Source of the DNA: Anaerococcus sp.
GTDB taxonomy: Bacteria > Bacillota > Clostridia > Tissierellales > Peptoniphilaceae
DNA length: 64,000 bases
Direction of reading: 5' to 3'
NCBI GenBank assembly: GCA_030532385.1
Contig: JAUNLG010000005.1
Location: 49,460-113,459, forward strand
The position numbers were made by a program, and so were the translations under genes. Below, in pieces: positions 35,825 to 43,876 of this stretch. The notes under the pieces were generated by a model. It did not search any database and was not told where the DNA came from. It saw nothing but the letters and a program-made list of their open reading frames with translations. Position 1 is the stretch's first letter. Every line of letters starts with the position of its first letter.

Positions 35825-36670
35825 CTAAATCCTATCCTTATTCTTAAAGACCTTTAGTAAAACAACTAGGGTTATGGTTAAGAAAAACACCCCAATCAAA
35901 TGGACATAAATCCTTTCAGCATTTGGACTATCATCAATCTTTTTTCTTCTTGATAAAAAATCAAACCTATCTGGATTATCCCTATCTTGGCTACTTCCTA
36001 CTTCAAGTACCAGGGTTTCTTTTTTTTGATCATCTAAGTAAGTTTTTACCTCATTATCAAAAGGATCAGGATCTTTATTGTAGGTATCTTGATTTTGATA
36101 AGACTTATCATTATTTGCACTTATATTGGGACTAGTAGGACTTTCCCCTACACTAGGATCTTGCCCACTAGGATTAATATTAGCTGGTTGACTAGGATTT
36201 TCTTCATTTCCAGATTCCTCTTGGTCAACTTTAACCTCTAGAGGTGGTTGGACTTTTAAATCTTCCTTTTCCTCTTCAGGTAAATCTTCTTTTATATCAT
36301 CATTTATATTACCATCCGTCTCATTTAAGTCCACTGGTTGGTAAGCTTCTACTTCTTTATCAGCCTCTTCTTCCTTTAAAAGACCTTGTTTATCTTCTTC
36401 TTCATTGGCTCCCTTAAGAGGTCCACTTACTTCAACTGGACTTAAGGATAAGATATCCTCTATATTTTCATCTTCACTATCAGAAAAATCTTCTAGTATA
36501 ATTATTTCTTCTTTGCTAGTATCTTCAACAATATCTTCCCCTACACTCCTATCACCACTAACCACAGGGTCTTCTTCTTCAAGAGCAAACGCTTGGTTAG
36601 GGTTAATTACAGCAAGGATACATATTATAAAACTGAGGCCTATAAGCCTAATTTTTTTCTTAATTTTCAT
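35825..36670 (-). CDS. Acidic membrane-anchored surface protein, unknown
   Basis: 281 aa. A signal peptide (about 1-29, cleaved after AFA) precedes about 200 residues very rich in Glu, Asp, Pro, Ser and Asn with no clear fold. Near the C-terminus a basic stretch (FLSRRKKIDD) and a transmembrane helix (about 255-275) with tail KNKDRI anchor it. There is no LPXTG motif, so sortase anchoring is unlikely. A stalk or spacer at the cell surface is plausible. It stands alone between rubredoxin and yitT. Confidence 0.7.
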   Translation of the reverse strand: MKIKKKIRLIGLSFIICILAVINPNQAFALEEEDPVVSGDRSVGEDIVEDTSKEEIIILEDFSDSEDENIEDILSLSPVEVSGPLKGANEEEDKQGLLKEEEADKEVEAYQPVDLNETDGNINDDIKEDLPEEEKEDLKVQPPLEVKVDQEESGNEENPSQPANINPSGQDPSVGESPTSPNISANNDKSYQNQDTYNKDPDPFDNEVKTYLDDQKKETLVLEVGSSQDRDNPDRFDFLSRRKKIDDSPNAERIYVHLIGVFFLTITLVVLLKVFKNKDRI

Positions 36671-36746
36671 AATTTGCCCACAATCCCTTCTACCTATATC
36701 TTACACTTCCACAAGGATTTTGACAAACAAAAAAGGGCAAATTTCA

Positions 36747-36774
36747 CAAAAATTAAAGCCCCATTTGGGACTCT
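36747..36774 (-). terminator. Terminator of yitT
   Basis: AGCCCC (36757-36762) and GGGACT (36767-36772) pair with one G-U. On the minus strand TTTAATTTTTG follows. The stem touches the stop codon. Confidence 0.55.
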
Positions 36775-37702
36775 AATTATCGCTTATATCATCTGTTTGA
36801 TACCAGCCCTTACCTACTACAGTTGAGGTGTTTAGGATGGTTATGAAGGCCTTTGGATCTATCTTTTTTATAAAGGCCCTAAACTTAGGAGCTTCCATCT
36901 TGTTGGTGGTACAAAGAAAGACCGCTATATCCCTACCCGTATAAAGCCCCTTGGCATCTATTAAGGTAGCTGACCTGTTTAAGTCTGACTTTATGAAATT
37001 TCCTACTTCGTCATTTTTCGATGTTATTATAATAAACATCTTAGCCTGGTTTATTGTAGATATGATTATATCAACAAAAATCCCCTTTATCAAAAGACCA
37101 AAGATCGAAAATAGACCTATTTCTATGCCAAAAACCAAGATTGATGCTACAGTAAATAAGCTATCTACTACCAAAAGGGCCTTACCCACTTCAAGGTGGG
37201 AGTATTTTTTCATAATCATTGCAATTATATCTGTTCCTCCTGAAGAAGCTGCTATATTAAAAAGAATAGCAGATCCCACAGAGCTCATTATTAGGGTGAA
37301 AAATAGTTCAAGGAGGGTATTTGATGTTAGGGTCCCTTCTAGGGGAACTATTCTTTCAAGGGCTAGGGCTGTAAGAGAGTTTAAAATTGCAACATACCCG
37401 GTCCTTAGGGTAAAATTTTTACCCAGGATAAAAAATGCTACCACTAATAAAGTTAAGTTTATCATAAGGGTAAGCTGGGGTCTATTTAGGGGGATAAACA
37501 TGGATCCTATAATAGACATACCCTCAACCCCTCCTATTACAAAAGAGTTGGGGTATTTGAAAAAGTGGGTTCCACAGGCCATAAAAATGGCCGCAAAGCT
37601 CATAAGAAAGATCCTCTTACCCTTACTCATCGGATCATGGTTTAACTGCCTTTTATGTCTATTTTCCCTTATCCTATTTATAGAATACTTATCTGTTTTC
37701 AT
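36773..37702 (-). CDS. YitT family membrane protein
   Basis: 309 aa. After a basic N-terminus come five to six helices with the family motifs THFFKYPNSFVIGGVEGMSII and AASSGGTDIIAMIMKKYSHLEVG. A C-terminal DUF2179 domain follows (about 225-305, including ITSKNDEVGNFI and ADD-like GWYQTDDI). YitT proteins are common in Firmicutes; the function is not established. It starts 23 bp after the CofE-like gene and probably shares its transcript. The Shine-Dalgarno is weak. Confidence 0.85.
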   Translation of the reverse strand: MKTDKYSINRIRENRHKRQLNHDPMSKGKRIFLMSFAAIFMACGTHFFKYPNSFVIGGVEGMSIIGSMFIPLNRPQLTLMINLTLLVVAFFILGKNFTLRTGYVAILNSLTALALERIVPLEGTLTSNTLLELFFTLIMSSVGSAILFNIAASSGGTDIIAMIMKKYSHLEVGKALLVVDSLFTVASILVFGIEIGLFSIFGLLIKGIFVDIIISTINQAKMFIIITSKNDEVGNFIKSDLNRSATLIDAKGLYTGRDIAVFLCTTNKMEAPKFRAFIKKIDPKAFITILNTSTVVGKGWYQTDDISDN

Positions 37703-37725
37703 TTTTATCTTAGGCTTTAGCTCCT

Positions 37726-38907
37726 TTATTTATCAGAATAATTATCAAAGTAACCTTGGATTAAAACTACTGGGGTACCCTTATCTCCTGATCCTGATGT
37801 CAAATCACTTAAAGATCCAAGAAGGTCTGTTATTTGTCTAGGAGTTGTTCCTAGGGTTTCATTTTTGCCTATTAGCTTATCTTCCTTTTTGGAAATTCTT
37901 TCTCTAATAGCCCTATCCCTAGCCTCTCCCTCAAGATCTTCTAATTCAGTATCAGCCAGGTATTTTATCTTTATCTCATTTGGAGTTCCTACAAGACCCT
38001 TGGTATAGGCTGGTGATACAACAGGATCTGCAAGCTCCCAGATTTTGCCGACAGGATCCTTAAAGGCCCCATCTCCATAAACCATAACTTCAACTTGCTT
38101 ATCAAAGTGGTCTATGAGCTTTTTTTGTAGGGCTTTTACAAAAATATCCCCATCCTTAGGAAATAATTTAACCTTATTGTCTGTAGCAAGGTTTGACCCT
38201 AAAAGACCATATTCTTCATTAAAACCAGATCCTTCTATAGGGCTTGTCATTATTTCATCTAATTTTAGGACCTTTTTTGCTCCATTATCAAGGAGTTGTT
38301 TTTTCACAAGATCTCTTGTGTGAATTGAGGAAACTAGGATATTGTCTGTAAATTTTAGGACATCTAAAGGATTATTTAAAAAGTGAATCTCTGCATTACC
38401 TGCAAGCTCCTTATAAAGATCAGGATAGGATATGCCTGTAAATTCATGCTTATAATCCCCAAAAACCTCCTTATATGTATCCATGTCTAGGACATCCTTG
38501 TAAGGATTTATATCAGAGTTAAATAAGTCCATCTCATCCATCAGCCAGTTTCCTACTTCATCTTGTGGGTAGGATAGGCAAATATGAAGTTTCTTTCCTG
38601 TTAGGGCAAAGGCCTTTAGGAGGATTGAGAACCTGTTTCTACTTAGGATTGGAAATAAAATTGCAAGCTCATCGCCCTCGAATTTTTCATTAACATCCTT
38701 TGCAATTTGCTCGATTGTTACATAATTACCTTGGGCACGGGCTAGGAGGGATTCTGTTATACAAACCACATCCTTATCCTTAATTGTAACATCCTTTTGA
38801 TCTGCTGCTTTTTTTACTAGGTTAAAGACAATTTCTACAAGGTCATCGCCTTCTTTGATTATTGGGGCCCTAAGACCCATTGCTACTGTTCCAATTATTC
38901 TTTCCAT
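37726..38907 (-). CDS. CofE-like ligase (F420-0:gamma-glutamyl ligase family)
   Basis: 393 aa. The sequence fits the F420_ligase fold: N-terminal AMGLRAPIIKEGDDLVEIV, VVCITESLLARAQGNYV, YGDGAFKDPVGKIWELADPVVSPAY and a C-terminal extension. In archaea and actinobacteria CofE adds glutamates to coenzyme F420. Firmicutes of this type are not known to make F420, so another gamma-glutamyl transfer is likely (inference). ATG 38907 is chosen because AAAGGGG lies 8 bp upstream. An ORF start at 38931 would include that site in the coding sequence. Confidence 0.75.
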   Translation of the reverse strand: MERIIGTVAMGLRAPIIKEGDDLVEIVFNLVKKAADQKDVTIKDKDVVCITESLLARAQGNYVTIEQIAKDVNEKFEGDELAILFPILSRNRFSILLKAFALTGKKLHICLSYPQDEVGNWLMDEMDLFNSDINPYKDVLDMDTYKEVFGDYKHEFTGISYPDLYKELAGNAEIHFLNNPLDVLKFTDNILVSSIHTRDLVKKQLLDNGAKKVLKLDEIMTSPIEGSGFNEEYGLLGSNLATDNKVKLFPKDGDIFVKALQKKLIDHFDKQVEVMVYGDGAFKDPVGKIWELADPVVSPAYTKGLVGTPNEIKIKYLADTELEDLEGEARDRAIRERISKKEDKLIGKNETLGTTPRQITDLLGSLSDLTSGSGDKGTPVVLIQGYFDNYSDK

Positions 38908-38949
38908 AATTAATTCCCCTTTCATTGGCAATTATACAATAAATTTTTA

Positions 38950-38987
38950 AAAAATAAAAGATGCTAAAAGAATTAACTCCTAGCATC
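38950..38987 (-). terminator. Terminator of the barnase operon
   Basis: GATGCTA (38960-38966) and TAGCATC (38981-38987) form the stem. The stop codon of the zinc-ribbon gene lies in the loop. The minus strand continues TTTTATTTTTT. Confidence 0.75.
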
Positions 38988-39344
38988 AAACTTATTGCCG
39001 CACTTTGGGCACTTTACTTTTATCTTGCCCTTATCTTTTGGTATCCTAAGGTCTTGCTTACAGTTTGGACAGGTTATATACTTATAATTCTTATCCTTCT
39101 TGTTTTTCTTAGAAAGCCTTAGGGTTTTCTTGATAGGGTTAAGTAACTTTTCTTTAAAGATCCTATTCTCATAAGTCCTCTTATAGGAATTTCTAGAAAG
39201 GGCCCTAAAAAGTCCATAGACAAAAACTACCAAGGCCAAGCCTTTTACAAAATCATTATTTAAGAAAAATGACAGGATACTTATGGCAACTGCAAGCCAA
39301 ACTAAGAAAATCCCATATTCATCTATTCCATGTCTTTTATTCAT
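38973..39344 (-). CDS. Membrane protein with C-terminal zinc ribbon
   Basis: 123 aa. Two hydrophobic segments (about 12-28 and 32-48) are followed by a basic linker and a zinc ribbon with CPNC and CPKC (CPNCKQDLRIPKDKGKIKV then CPKCGNKFDARS). Similar small proteins occur in many clostridia without known role. It overlaps the sirtuin gene by 8 bp and is the last gene of the operon that starts with barnase. Confidence 0.75.
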   Translation of the reverse strand: MNKRHGIDEYGIFLVWLAVAISILSFFLNNDFVKGLALVVFVYGLFRALSRNSYKRTYENRIFKEKLLNPIKKTLRLSKKNKKDKNYKYITCPNCKQDLRIPKDKGKIKVKCPKCGNKFDARS

Positions 39345-40077
39345 CTAATCCCTCAACTAACTGGTCCATAACCTTTGAGATATCCCCCTTGATTAGGTAA
39401 TTTGCCAAGGAGTCTCTTGGGGTTGGATCCTTATTTATAACAACTAACTTATCTCCCTTATAAAAATCTATCAGCCCTGCTGCAGGATAAACTACAAGAG
39501 ATGTCCCCCCTACTATCAAAATATCTGCTTGGGCTATTAGGCTTATGGCATAGGATATATTGTTTTGATCAAGCCCTTCCCCATATAAAACTATATCAGG
39601 CCTAACCACTCCCCCACACTTATCACAAGTAACCTTATCCTTAAAGCTTTTTACATAGGCTAGGTCGAAATTTTTTCCACAAGAAGTGCAATAATAATCC
39701 CTAAGATTGCCATGAAGCTCTATAACATTCTTGCTTCCAGCCTCTTGGTGGAGGGAGTCTATATTTTGAGTTATAACCCCCTTAAGCTTACCCATCTTCT
39801 CCAGATTCGCTAGGGCCTTGTGGGCAGGATTTGGCAAAATCCCATCGATCATTAGATTTTCCTTGCAATATTTCATAAAATCACCTGGGTGGTTTACAAA
39901 AAAATCATGACTTAGCATGTATTCAGGAGAATACTTAGAATTATTCTTCTTATTGTAAAGACCAGTAGCTGACCTAAAGTCAGGCACCCCAGATGCTGTA
40001 GATACTCCAGCTCCTCCAAAAAACACTATATTATTAGAATCCCTTATAAGTTTTTTAACTTGATTAATTTTTTCCAT
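39337..40077 (-). CDS. NAD-dependent protein deacylase (sirtuin)
   Basis: 246 aa. Sir2 motifs are GGAGVSTASGVPDFRS (21-36), TQNIDSLHQEAG (103-114), catalytic His122 in ELHGN, and the structural zinc site CTSC...CDKC. VLYGEGLD follows. It removes acyl groups from lysines using NAD. AGGAG stands before the ATG. It lies 9 bp after the ABC permease gene inside the barnase operon; whether the link has a meaning is unclear. Confidence 0.92.
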   Translation of the reverse strand: MEKINQVKKLIRDSNNIVFFGGAGVSTASGVPDFRSATGLYNKKNNSKYSPEYMLSHDFFVNHPGDFMKYCKENLMIDGILPNPAHKALANLEKMGKLKGVITQNIDSLHQEAGSKNVIELHGNLRDYYCTSCGKNFDLAYVKSFKDKVTCDKCGGVVRPDIVLYGEGLDQNNISYAISLIAQADILIVGGTSLVVYPAAGLIDFYKGDKLVVINKDPTPRDSLANYLIKGDISKVMDQLVEGLDE

Positions 40078-40086
40078 GTAAAACTC

Positions 40087-40821
40087 CTATATAAGATTAA
40101 TATTATCCCTAATATACTTAGAATCTACCCCTATCATTATAAGTATAAGAATAAAGTAATAAACCATTGGGCTTAGGACCTTGTATAGGTTATTCCCGCT
40201 TATAGCAAAGGGGAAAATAAAGGAAAGCCCCATATTTCCTACCAGGACCAACCCTTGACTTGTAGCTACTAGGCCATAGTAATTTGTAATTATTATTAGA
40301 GGAATAAAGGTAATTACAAAGGCTAGTAGGATTTCACCAATTGAAAGTCTTGCCCTAAAACGCATCCTAGCAAATATAAACATGGTCCACAAAAGTCCAA
40401 GTAGGTCCAACAAAAAAATATTGACCAAATAAAATATAAAATTAGTCCCAATCACAAAACCCAAAAGTTTCATATTGATAGTAAATAAACCTGCACTTAC
40501 CACAAAAAACAAGGATACTTCTATGACCTTTCCCAAGACAAAGTCCAAGGAACTAAGGGGTAGGCTAAAGGTAAAGTCAGCCCTAGGTGCAAAAAAATCC
40601 TTATAAGTTACTTTTAGAAGGTAAATTAGGTTTACTCCTAGTAAAAACACTATACTTGTTATTAAAATTATATCTGTAGCCTGCCTTTGCTTAAGAATTT
40701 CTAGGAAAAATCCACTATGACTTAGGATAAAAGATCCAAGGATAAGAAAAAAACCTAGAAAAATAAGGTTTAAAAAATATTTTCTTTCTGTTTTTAAATC
40801 ATATTTAATAAATTTTATCAT
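40087..40821 (-). CDS. ABC-2 type permease
   Basis: 244 aa with six hydrophobic segments and the sort of loop (FFAPRADFTFSLPLSSLDFVLGK) seen in ABC-2 permeases of the YtrC/YtrD or lantibiotic-type exporters. It pairs with the ATPase directly upstream (ATGA overlap at 40818-40821), forming a one-ATPase, one-permease exporter. The substrate is unknown. The GntR partner suggests induction by envelope stress as in Ytr systems. Confidence 0.8.
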   Translation of the reverse strand: MIKFIKYDLKTERKYFLNLIFLGFFLILGSFILSHSGFFLEILKQRQATDIILITSIVFLLGVNLIYLLKVTYKDFFAPRADFTFSLPLSSLDFVLGKVIEVSLFFVVSAGLFTINMKLLGFVIGTNFIFYLVNIFLLDLLGLLWTMFIFARMRFRARLSIGEILLAFVITFIPLIIITNYYGLVATSQGLVLVGNMGLSFIFPFAISGNNLYKVLSPMVYYFILILIMIGVDSKYIRDNINLI

Positions 40822-41519
40822 AATAAACCATAAACTTCCTTATAATAATCAGCTAGATCCATCTTTTCTTTTTCTCTAAGCTCTCTTACATCAGAATCCT
40901 TTAGGATTTTACCTAGGTCTAAAAATACGACCCTATCAAATAAATACTCAAGGTCTCCTATATTATGACTTGCTATAACAAAGCTTGCCCCCTTATCAAG
41001 TCTATTGATCAAAAGATCTATAAAGGCCTCTCTTGCTATTGGGTCAAGACCCTCTAAGGGCTCATCCAAAAGATAGATTGGGGCAATCCTAGATAAGGCT
41101 AAGGCACCCATAAGCCTTTTTTTATAGCCCTTAGATAGGCTCTTAATCCTAGAATCTTTAGGCAAGGATAGAAATTCTATAAGTTTTAGGCATTTTTTCA
41201 TATTAAAATCCTCATACATATCCCCATAAAGATTTAAAAGATCAGCCACCTTAAGGTCTTCATAAAAACTAAACTTATCTGGCATATAGGATATATTGGC
41301 CCTTATAGCCTTATCATTTTTTTTATTATCTATTAGGACCTCTCCTTGACTAGGACTTATCAGCCCCATAATAGACCTTATTAGGCTAGACTTTCCAGAA
41401 CTATTTGGACCTATTAGGCCTAGGACCTCACCTCTTTTTATATTAAGATTTATATTATCAAGGGCTCTTTTTCCATCAAAATCCTTGCTTAGTCCCTTTA
41501 TTTTAATAATATCATCCAT
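40818..41519 (-). CDS. ABC transporter ATP-binding protein (YtrB-like)
   Basis: 233 aa. Walker A GPNSSGKSSL, signature SLSKGYKKRL, Walker B IYLLDEPLEGLDP and the H-loop SHN are all present. It overlaps the GntR gene by 8 bp upstream and the permease by 4 bp downstream. The order GntR-ATPase-permease matches YtrA-type operons, which respond to cell-wall antibiotics in Bacillus and Staphylococcus. Confidence 0.88.
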   Translation of the reverse strand: MDDIIKIKGLSKDFDGKRALDNINLNIKRGEVLGLIGPNSSGKSSLIRSIMGLISPSQGEVLIDNKKNDKAIRANISYMPDKFSFYEDLKVADLLNLYGDMYEDFNMKKCLKLIEFLSLPKDSRIKSLSKGYKKRLMGALALSRIAPIYLLDEPLEGLDPIAREAFIDLLINRLDKGASFVIASHNIGDLEYLFDRVVFLDLGKILKDSDVRELREKEKMDLADYYKEVYGLL

Positions 41520-41862
41520 TAGACTTATTCCTCATTTCAAGTAATCCTATAGCCTCCCCTAAGCCTAGGTCTAAACCTCTCATATTCTCTAAAAATTCAT
41601 TGATATACCTATTATAAAACCTCTCCCTAAGGCTTTTCATAAGCTTATCATCCACTCTTAAGTAATATTCATCACCAATCTTTTCTAGCATTTTTCTTTC
41701 TTCTAATGTTTTAAAAATTGCTTTCACACACCTTGGACTTAGCTTAAATTTATTGGTGAAAAACTTAATATCGTATAATTTATCCTTATCTTTTAGCCTG
41801 CCCTTAAGTATTTCTAGGGCAATAAAATCAATAGCTTTTTCTTCCTTTGACCTATATTTCAT
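41512..41862 (-). CDS. GntR family regulator, YtrA type
   Basis: 116 aa. The winged-helix part (about 8-70) has the GntR pattern IALEILKGRLKDKDKLYD and FKLSPRCVKAIFKTLEERKML. A short C-terminal helix pair of about 40 residues follows, with no ligand domain. That size is typical of the YtrA subfamily. AGGAG precedes the ATG. It lies 7 bp after barstar. It probably controls the whole operon including barnase. Confidence 0.8.
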   Translation of the reverse strand: MKYRSKEEKAIDFIALEILKGRLKDKDKLYDIKFFTNKFKLSPRCVKAIFKTLEERKMLEKIGDEYYLRVDDKLMKSLRERFYNRYINEFLENMRGLDLGLGEAIGLLEMRNKSNG

Positions 41863-41869
41863 AAGACTC

Positions 41870-42124
41870 CTAACTAATCAAATCCACATCTATATCCAGG
41901 ATAAAACTTGCATCTATAAATACCTTAATAATCCTAAGACCATATTCCCCCAGCCTATCATAAAGGATCTTATAATCCCTAATTCTAATCTTTTTTCTAG
42001 CCCCAACAAGCTCATCAAAGAGTCCATCTAAGTTGCTTACCCTATTGGAGAAATCAAAAAGCTCATTTATAAGCTTATAAAAATCTTCCTTAGAGAAAAT
42101 TTCACTAGCCCTTATCTCAATCAT
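41870..42124 (-). CDS. Barstar family ribonuclease inhibitor
   Basis: 84 aa, close to barstar length (about 90). The segment NLDGLFDELVG (31-41) aligns with the barnase-binding NLDALWDCLTG of barstar; Asp33 and Asp37 match Asp35 and Asp39, while Trp38 is Phe36. The end (RIIKVFIDA...IDVDLIS) matches the last helix and strand. It should act in the cytosol as the inhibitor of the barnase directly upstream. The two genes overlap by 8 bp, so each barnase translation can be coupled to its inhibitor. Confidence 0.85.
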   Translation of the reverse strand: MIEIRASEIFSKEDFYKLINELFDFSNRVSNLDGLFDELVGARKKIRIRDYKILYDRLGEYGLRIIKVFIDASFILDIDVDLIS

Positions 42125-42545
42125 TTATAATCCTTTCAAAAGTCTCATAGTGGTCCTTGGTATAATAAATATTAAAGTCATCATCATAAACAATTCTCTC
42201 ACTACCCCTCCTACCACCATCATAATTAACATCAGCTTCCTTGTAAGAAGCATCTGGGAGATTTCCCTCATAGTTACCAAAGTAATCTCCTCCAATAACT
42301 GCCTTATCTGTAACTTCCCAAAGATTGCCCAAGGAAGGCTCCCAGCCTAGGTCTAGGGCCTGTTCTTTGGTCAAATAATTATTGGGTAATTTTTCATAAT
42401 AGCTTAGGTAGGCTGATACATCTTCTAGGCTATAATAGGCCTTATCCTCATCAAGGATATTTTCTTCATTATTTGCCCCTATACACCCGGTTAATATTAA
42501 GATGAATGTCGTTAGTAAATAAAATATTTTTCTTTTTACTTTCAT
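42117..42545 (-). CDS. Barnase-type ribonuclease with lipoprotein signal
   Basis: 142 aa. The N-terminus (MKVKRKIFYLLTTFILIL then LTGC, Cys21) is a lipoprotein signal, so the enzyme should be tethered outside the membrane. The rest is a full barnase domain: LPNNYLTKEQALDLGW, SLGNLWEVTDKAVIGGD, NYEGNLP, YKEADVNY, GSERIVY and TKDHYETF. The catalytic residues are present: Glu103, Arg117 and His132. ATG 42545 is the start (AAGGAG upstream); a longer reading would spoil the signal. First gene of a seven-gene operon. Secreted barnase is usually free, so lipid anchoring is notable. Confidence 0.9.
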   Translation of the reverse strand: MKVKRKIFYLLTTFILILTGCIGANNEENILDEDKAYYSLEDVSAYLSYYEKLPNNYLTKEQALDLGWEPSLGNLWEVTDKAVIGGDYFGNYEGNLPDASYKEADVNYDGGRRGSERIVYDDDFNIYYTKDHYETFERIIND

Positions 42546-42566
42546 TTTCTCTCTCCTTATGGTATC

Positions 42567-42575
42567 ATTATAGCA
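42567..42575 (-). promoter_or_regulatory. Promoter of the barnase operon
   Basis: On the minus strand TGCTATAAT (42575-42567) is a perfect extended -10, 22 bp before the barnase ATG. No clear -35 is present. It lies back-to-back with the tRNA promoter (42632-42660). Confidence 0.6.
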
Positions 42576-42631
42576 GACTTTCTTATAGATCCTAGAAAAA
42601 ATAATTTTTTTAAGATTTTTCAAAAAAATAG

Positions 42632-42660
42632 TTGACAAATCTTTTTGAAGGGTGTATACT
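42632..42660 (+). promoter_or_regulatory. Promoter of tRNA-Pro
   Basis: A perfect -35 TTGACA (42632-42637), 17-bp spacer and TATACT (42655-42660), 19 bp before the tRNA. A strong sigma-A promoter. Confidence 0.85.
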
Positions 42661-42678
42661 ATAATAGTCAGTTGATGA

Positions 42679-42755
42679 CGGGGTGTGGCGCAGCTTGGTA
42701 GCGCGCGTGTTTTGGGAACATGAGGTCGAAGGTTCGAATCCTTTCACCCCGACCA
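42679..42755 (+). tRNA. tRNA-Pro (anticodon TGG)
   Basis: 77 nt including encoded CCA. The acceptor stem CGGGGTG/CACCCCG (42679-42685 and 42745-42751) closes fully, with discriminator A and CCA at 42753-42755. The anticodon loop TTTGGGA gives TGG, and GGTTCGAATCC makes the T arm. A single tRNA gene with its own promoter and terminator, divergent from the barnase operon. Confidence 0.97.
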
Positions 42756-42759
42756 AAAA

Positions 42760-42784
42760 ACCAGATTTGATCTGGTCTTTTTTT
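42760..42784. terminator. Bidirectional terminator after tRNA-Pro
   Basis: ACCAGAT (42760-42766) and ATCTGGT (42770-42776) form a 7-bp stem with T runs on both strands. It ends the tRNA transcript and the convergent gene at 42795-43838. Confidence 0.88.
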
Positions 42785-42794
42785 ATGCCTATTT

Positions 42795-43838
42795 TTATTC
42801 TAAGTCTCCCTCATAGATAACAAGGCCCTCCTTACTTTGATAAACTATTATATCTTCATTATTATTAATCCCATCTATAGATAGGTGGACTAGGTCACCA
42901 TCTTCAAAGTAAGTCCCACTATAAAGAATATTTTCCCTATCAAGGCTAATTTTTCCATCCTCTAGGACCATCCTTAAACCATCAATCTCATACACTCCAT
43001 CAAGGTCATTTGTAGGATTAAGCTCTTCTTTAAGCCTTCCACCAAGCCCTAGGATCCTATCTATGTCACTTAGGTGGATAAAGCCTTCATAGGTAATATC
43101 TAGGCCAGATAACCTATGGGTAAAGAAATTATCTAGAGGCTTTACCCTGCCTTCTTCTAGGCTTAGGCCATAATAATAGGTAAAATTGTCAAAAGATGGC
43201 TCTCTTGCTATAAGCTTATAAATATAATAGGTCTTAGCTTCTAAGACTAGCTTTTCTATAAGTATCCTATCTACCAGGTCTAAATTTTTATCAAAAAACT
43301 CCCCTATTATCTCCCTATCATCCCTTTCTAGACCCTGGGGTTTTTGCCTTATAGGCTTTAGGCTTTCTTTATTGGTTCTTTCTTCCTTAATTTGATTATT
43401 ATTTTCAAGATTATCTTTCTTTAATCCACTAACTTCATAGATAAAAGACTTATTTTTAAGTTCTATCCCTTTTTCTTTAAAATCTTCCCCTAGGCTTACT
43501 AGGACCTTATCTTTATTGCTAAGATTAGATGTTTTTGACAAGCTTAGACTAGCCTTAAAACTTTCTACCAACTTATCTATGTCCTTTGCTTTAAGGGCTT
43601 TAGCCAAATCTTTTTTAAATTTATCTTCTAAAAATTCTCCCCTGATCATCCCCCTTCCATCTAGGCCCTCTTCTTTAATTTCTATGTAGGCCTTTGGATC
43701 TATAAAAACTACTGGCTTATTTTTTATAAAAATTAGGATAAGGAAACTAAGGCCAAGACCTAAAAGTATGAAAATAAGTTTTCTCCTAGACCTAATAAAT
43801 TCATCTTGGTCCTTTATATTTTTTCTTAAATTTTTCAT
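42795..43838 (-). CDS. Unknown single-pass membrane protein with extracellular domain
   Basis: 347 aa. A short basic cytosolic start and one transmembrane helix (about 20-37) lead to about 300 outside residues. There are Lys/Glu-rich parts and a C-terminal domain rich in Gly, Asp and Tyr (GVYEIDGLRMVLEDG, ILYSGTYFEDG). I recognise no family. ATG 43838 is chosen because GGAG lies 6 bp upstream; a TTG at 43850 overlaps that site. It is separated from the nucleoside importer by a strong terminator, so it probably has a weak own promoter or is read through. Confidence 0.7.
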   Translation of the reverse strand: MKNLRKNIKDQDEFIRSRRKLIFILLGLGLSFLILIFIKNKPVVFIDPKAYIEIKEEGLDGRGMIRGEFLEDKFKKDLAKALKAKDIDKLVESFKASLSLSKTSNLSNKDKVLVSLGEDFKEKGIELKNKSFIYEVSGLKKDNLENNNQIKEERTNKESLKPIRQKPQGLERDDREIIGEFFDKNLDLVDRILIEKLVLEAKTYYIYKLIAREPSFDNFTYYYGLSLEEGRVKPLDNFFTHRLSGLDITYEGFIHLSDIDRILGLGGRLKEELNPTNDLDGVYEIDGLRMVLEDGKISLDRENILYSGTYFEDGDLVHLSIDGINNNEDIIVYQSKEGLVIYEGDLE

Positions 43839-43851
43839 TATTTTCTCCAAT

Positions 43852-43876
43852 AAAAAAGCCCCCTAGAGGGGGACTT
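43852..43876 (-). terminator. Terminator of the nucleoside importer operon
   Basis: CCCCC (43859-43863) and GGGGG (43868-43872) form the stem core around TAGA. On the minus strand CTTTTTTA follows. It lies right behind the last permease gene. Confidence 0.85.

Noticed and set aside
35825-36670. LPXTG sortase-anchored protein
   Set aside because: The C-terminus has a helix and charged tail but no LPXTG-like motif.
36951-37841. 296-aa frame on the plus strand
   Set aside because: Antisense to yitT and the end of the CofE-like gene; no Shine-Dalgarno and no family match.
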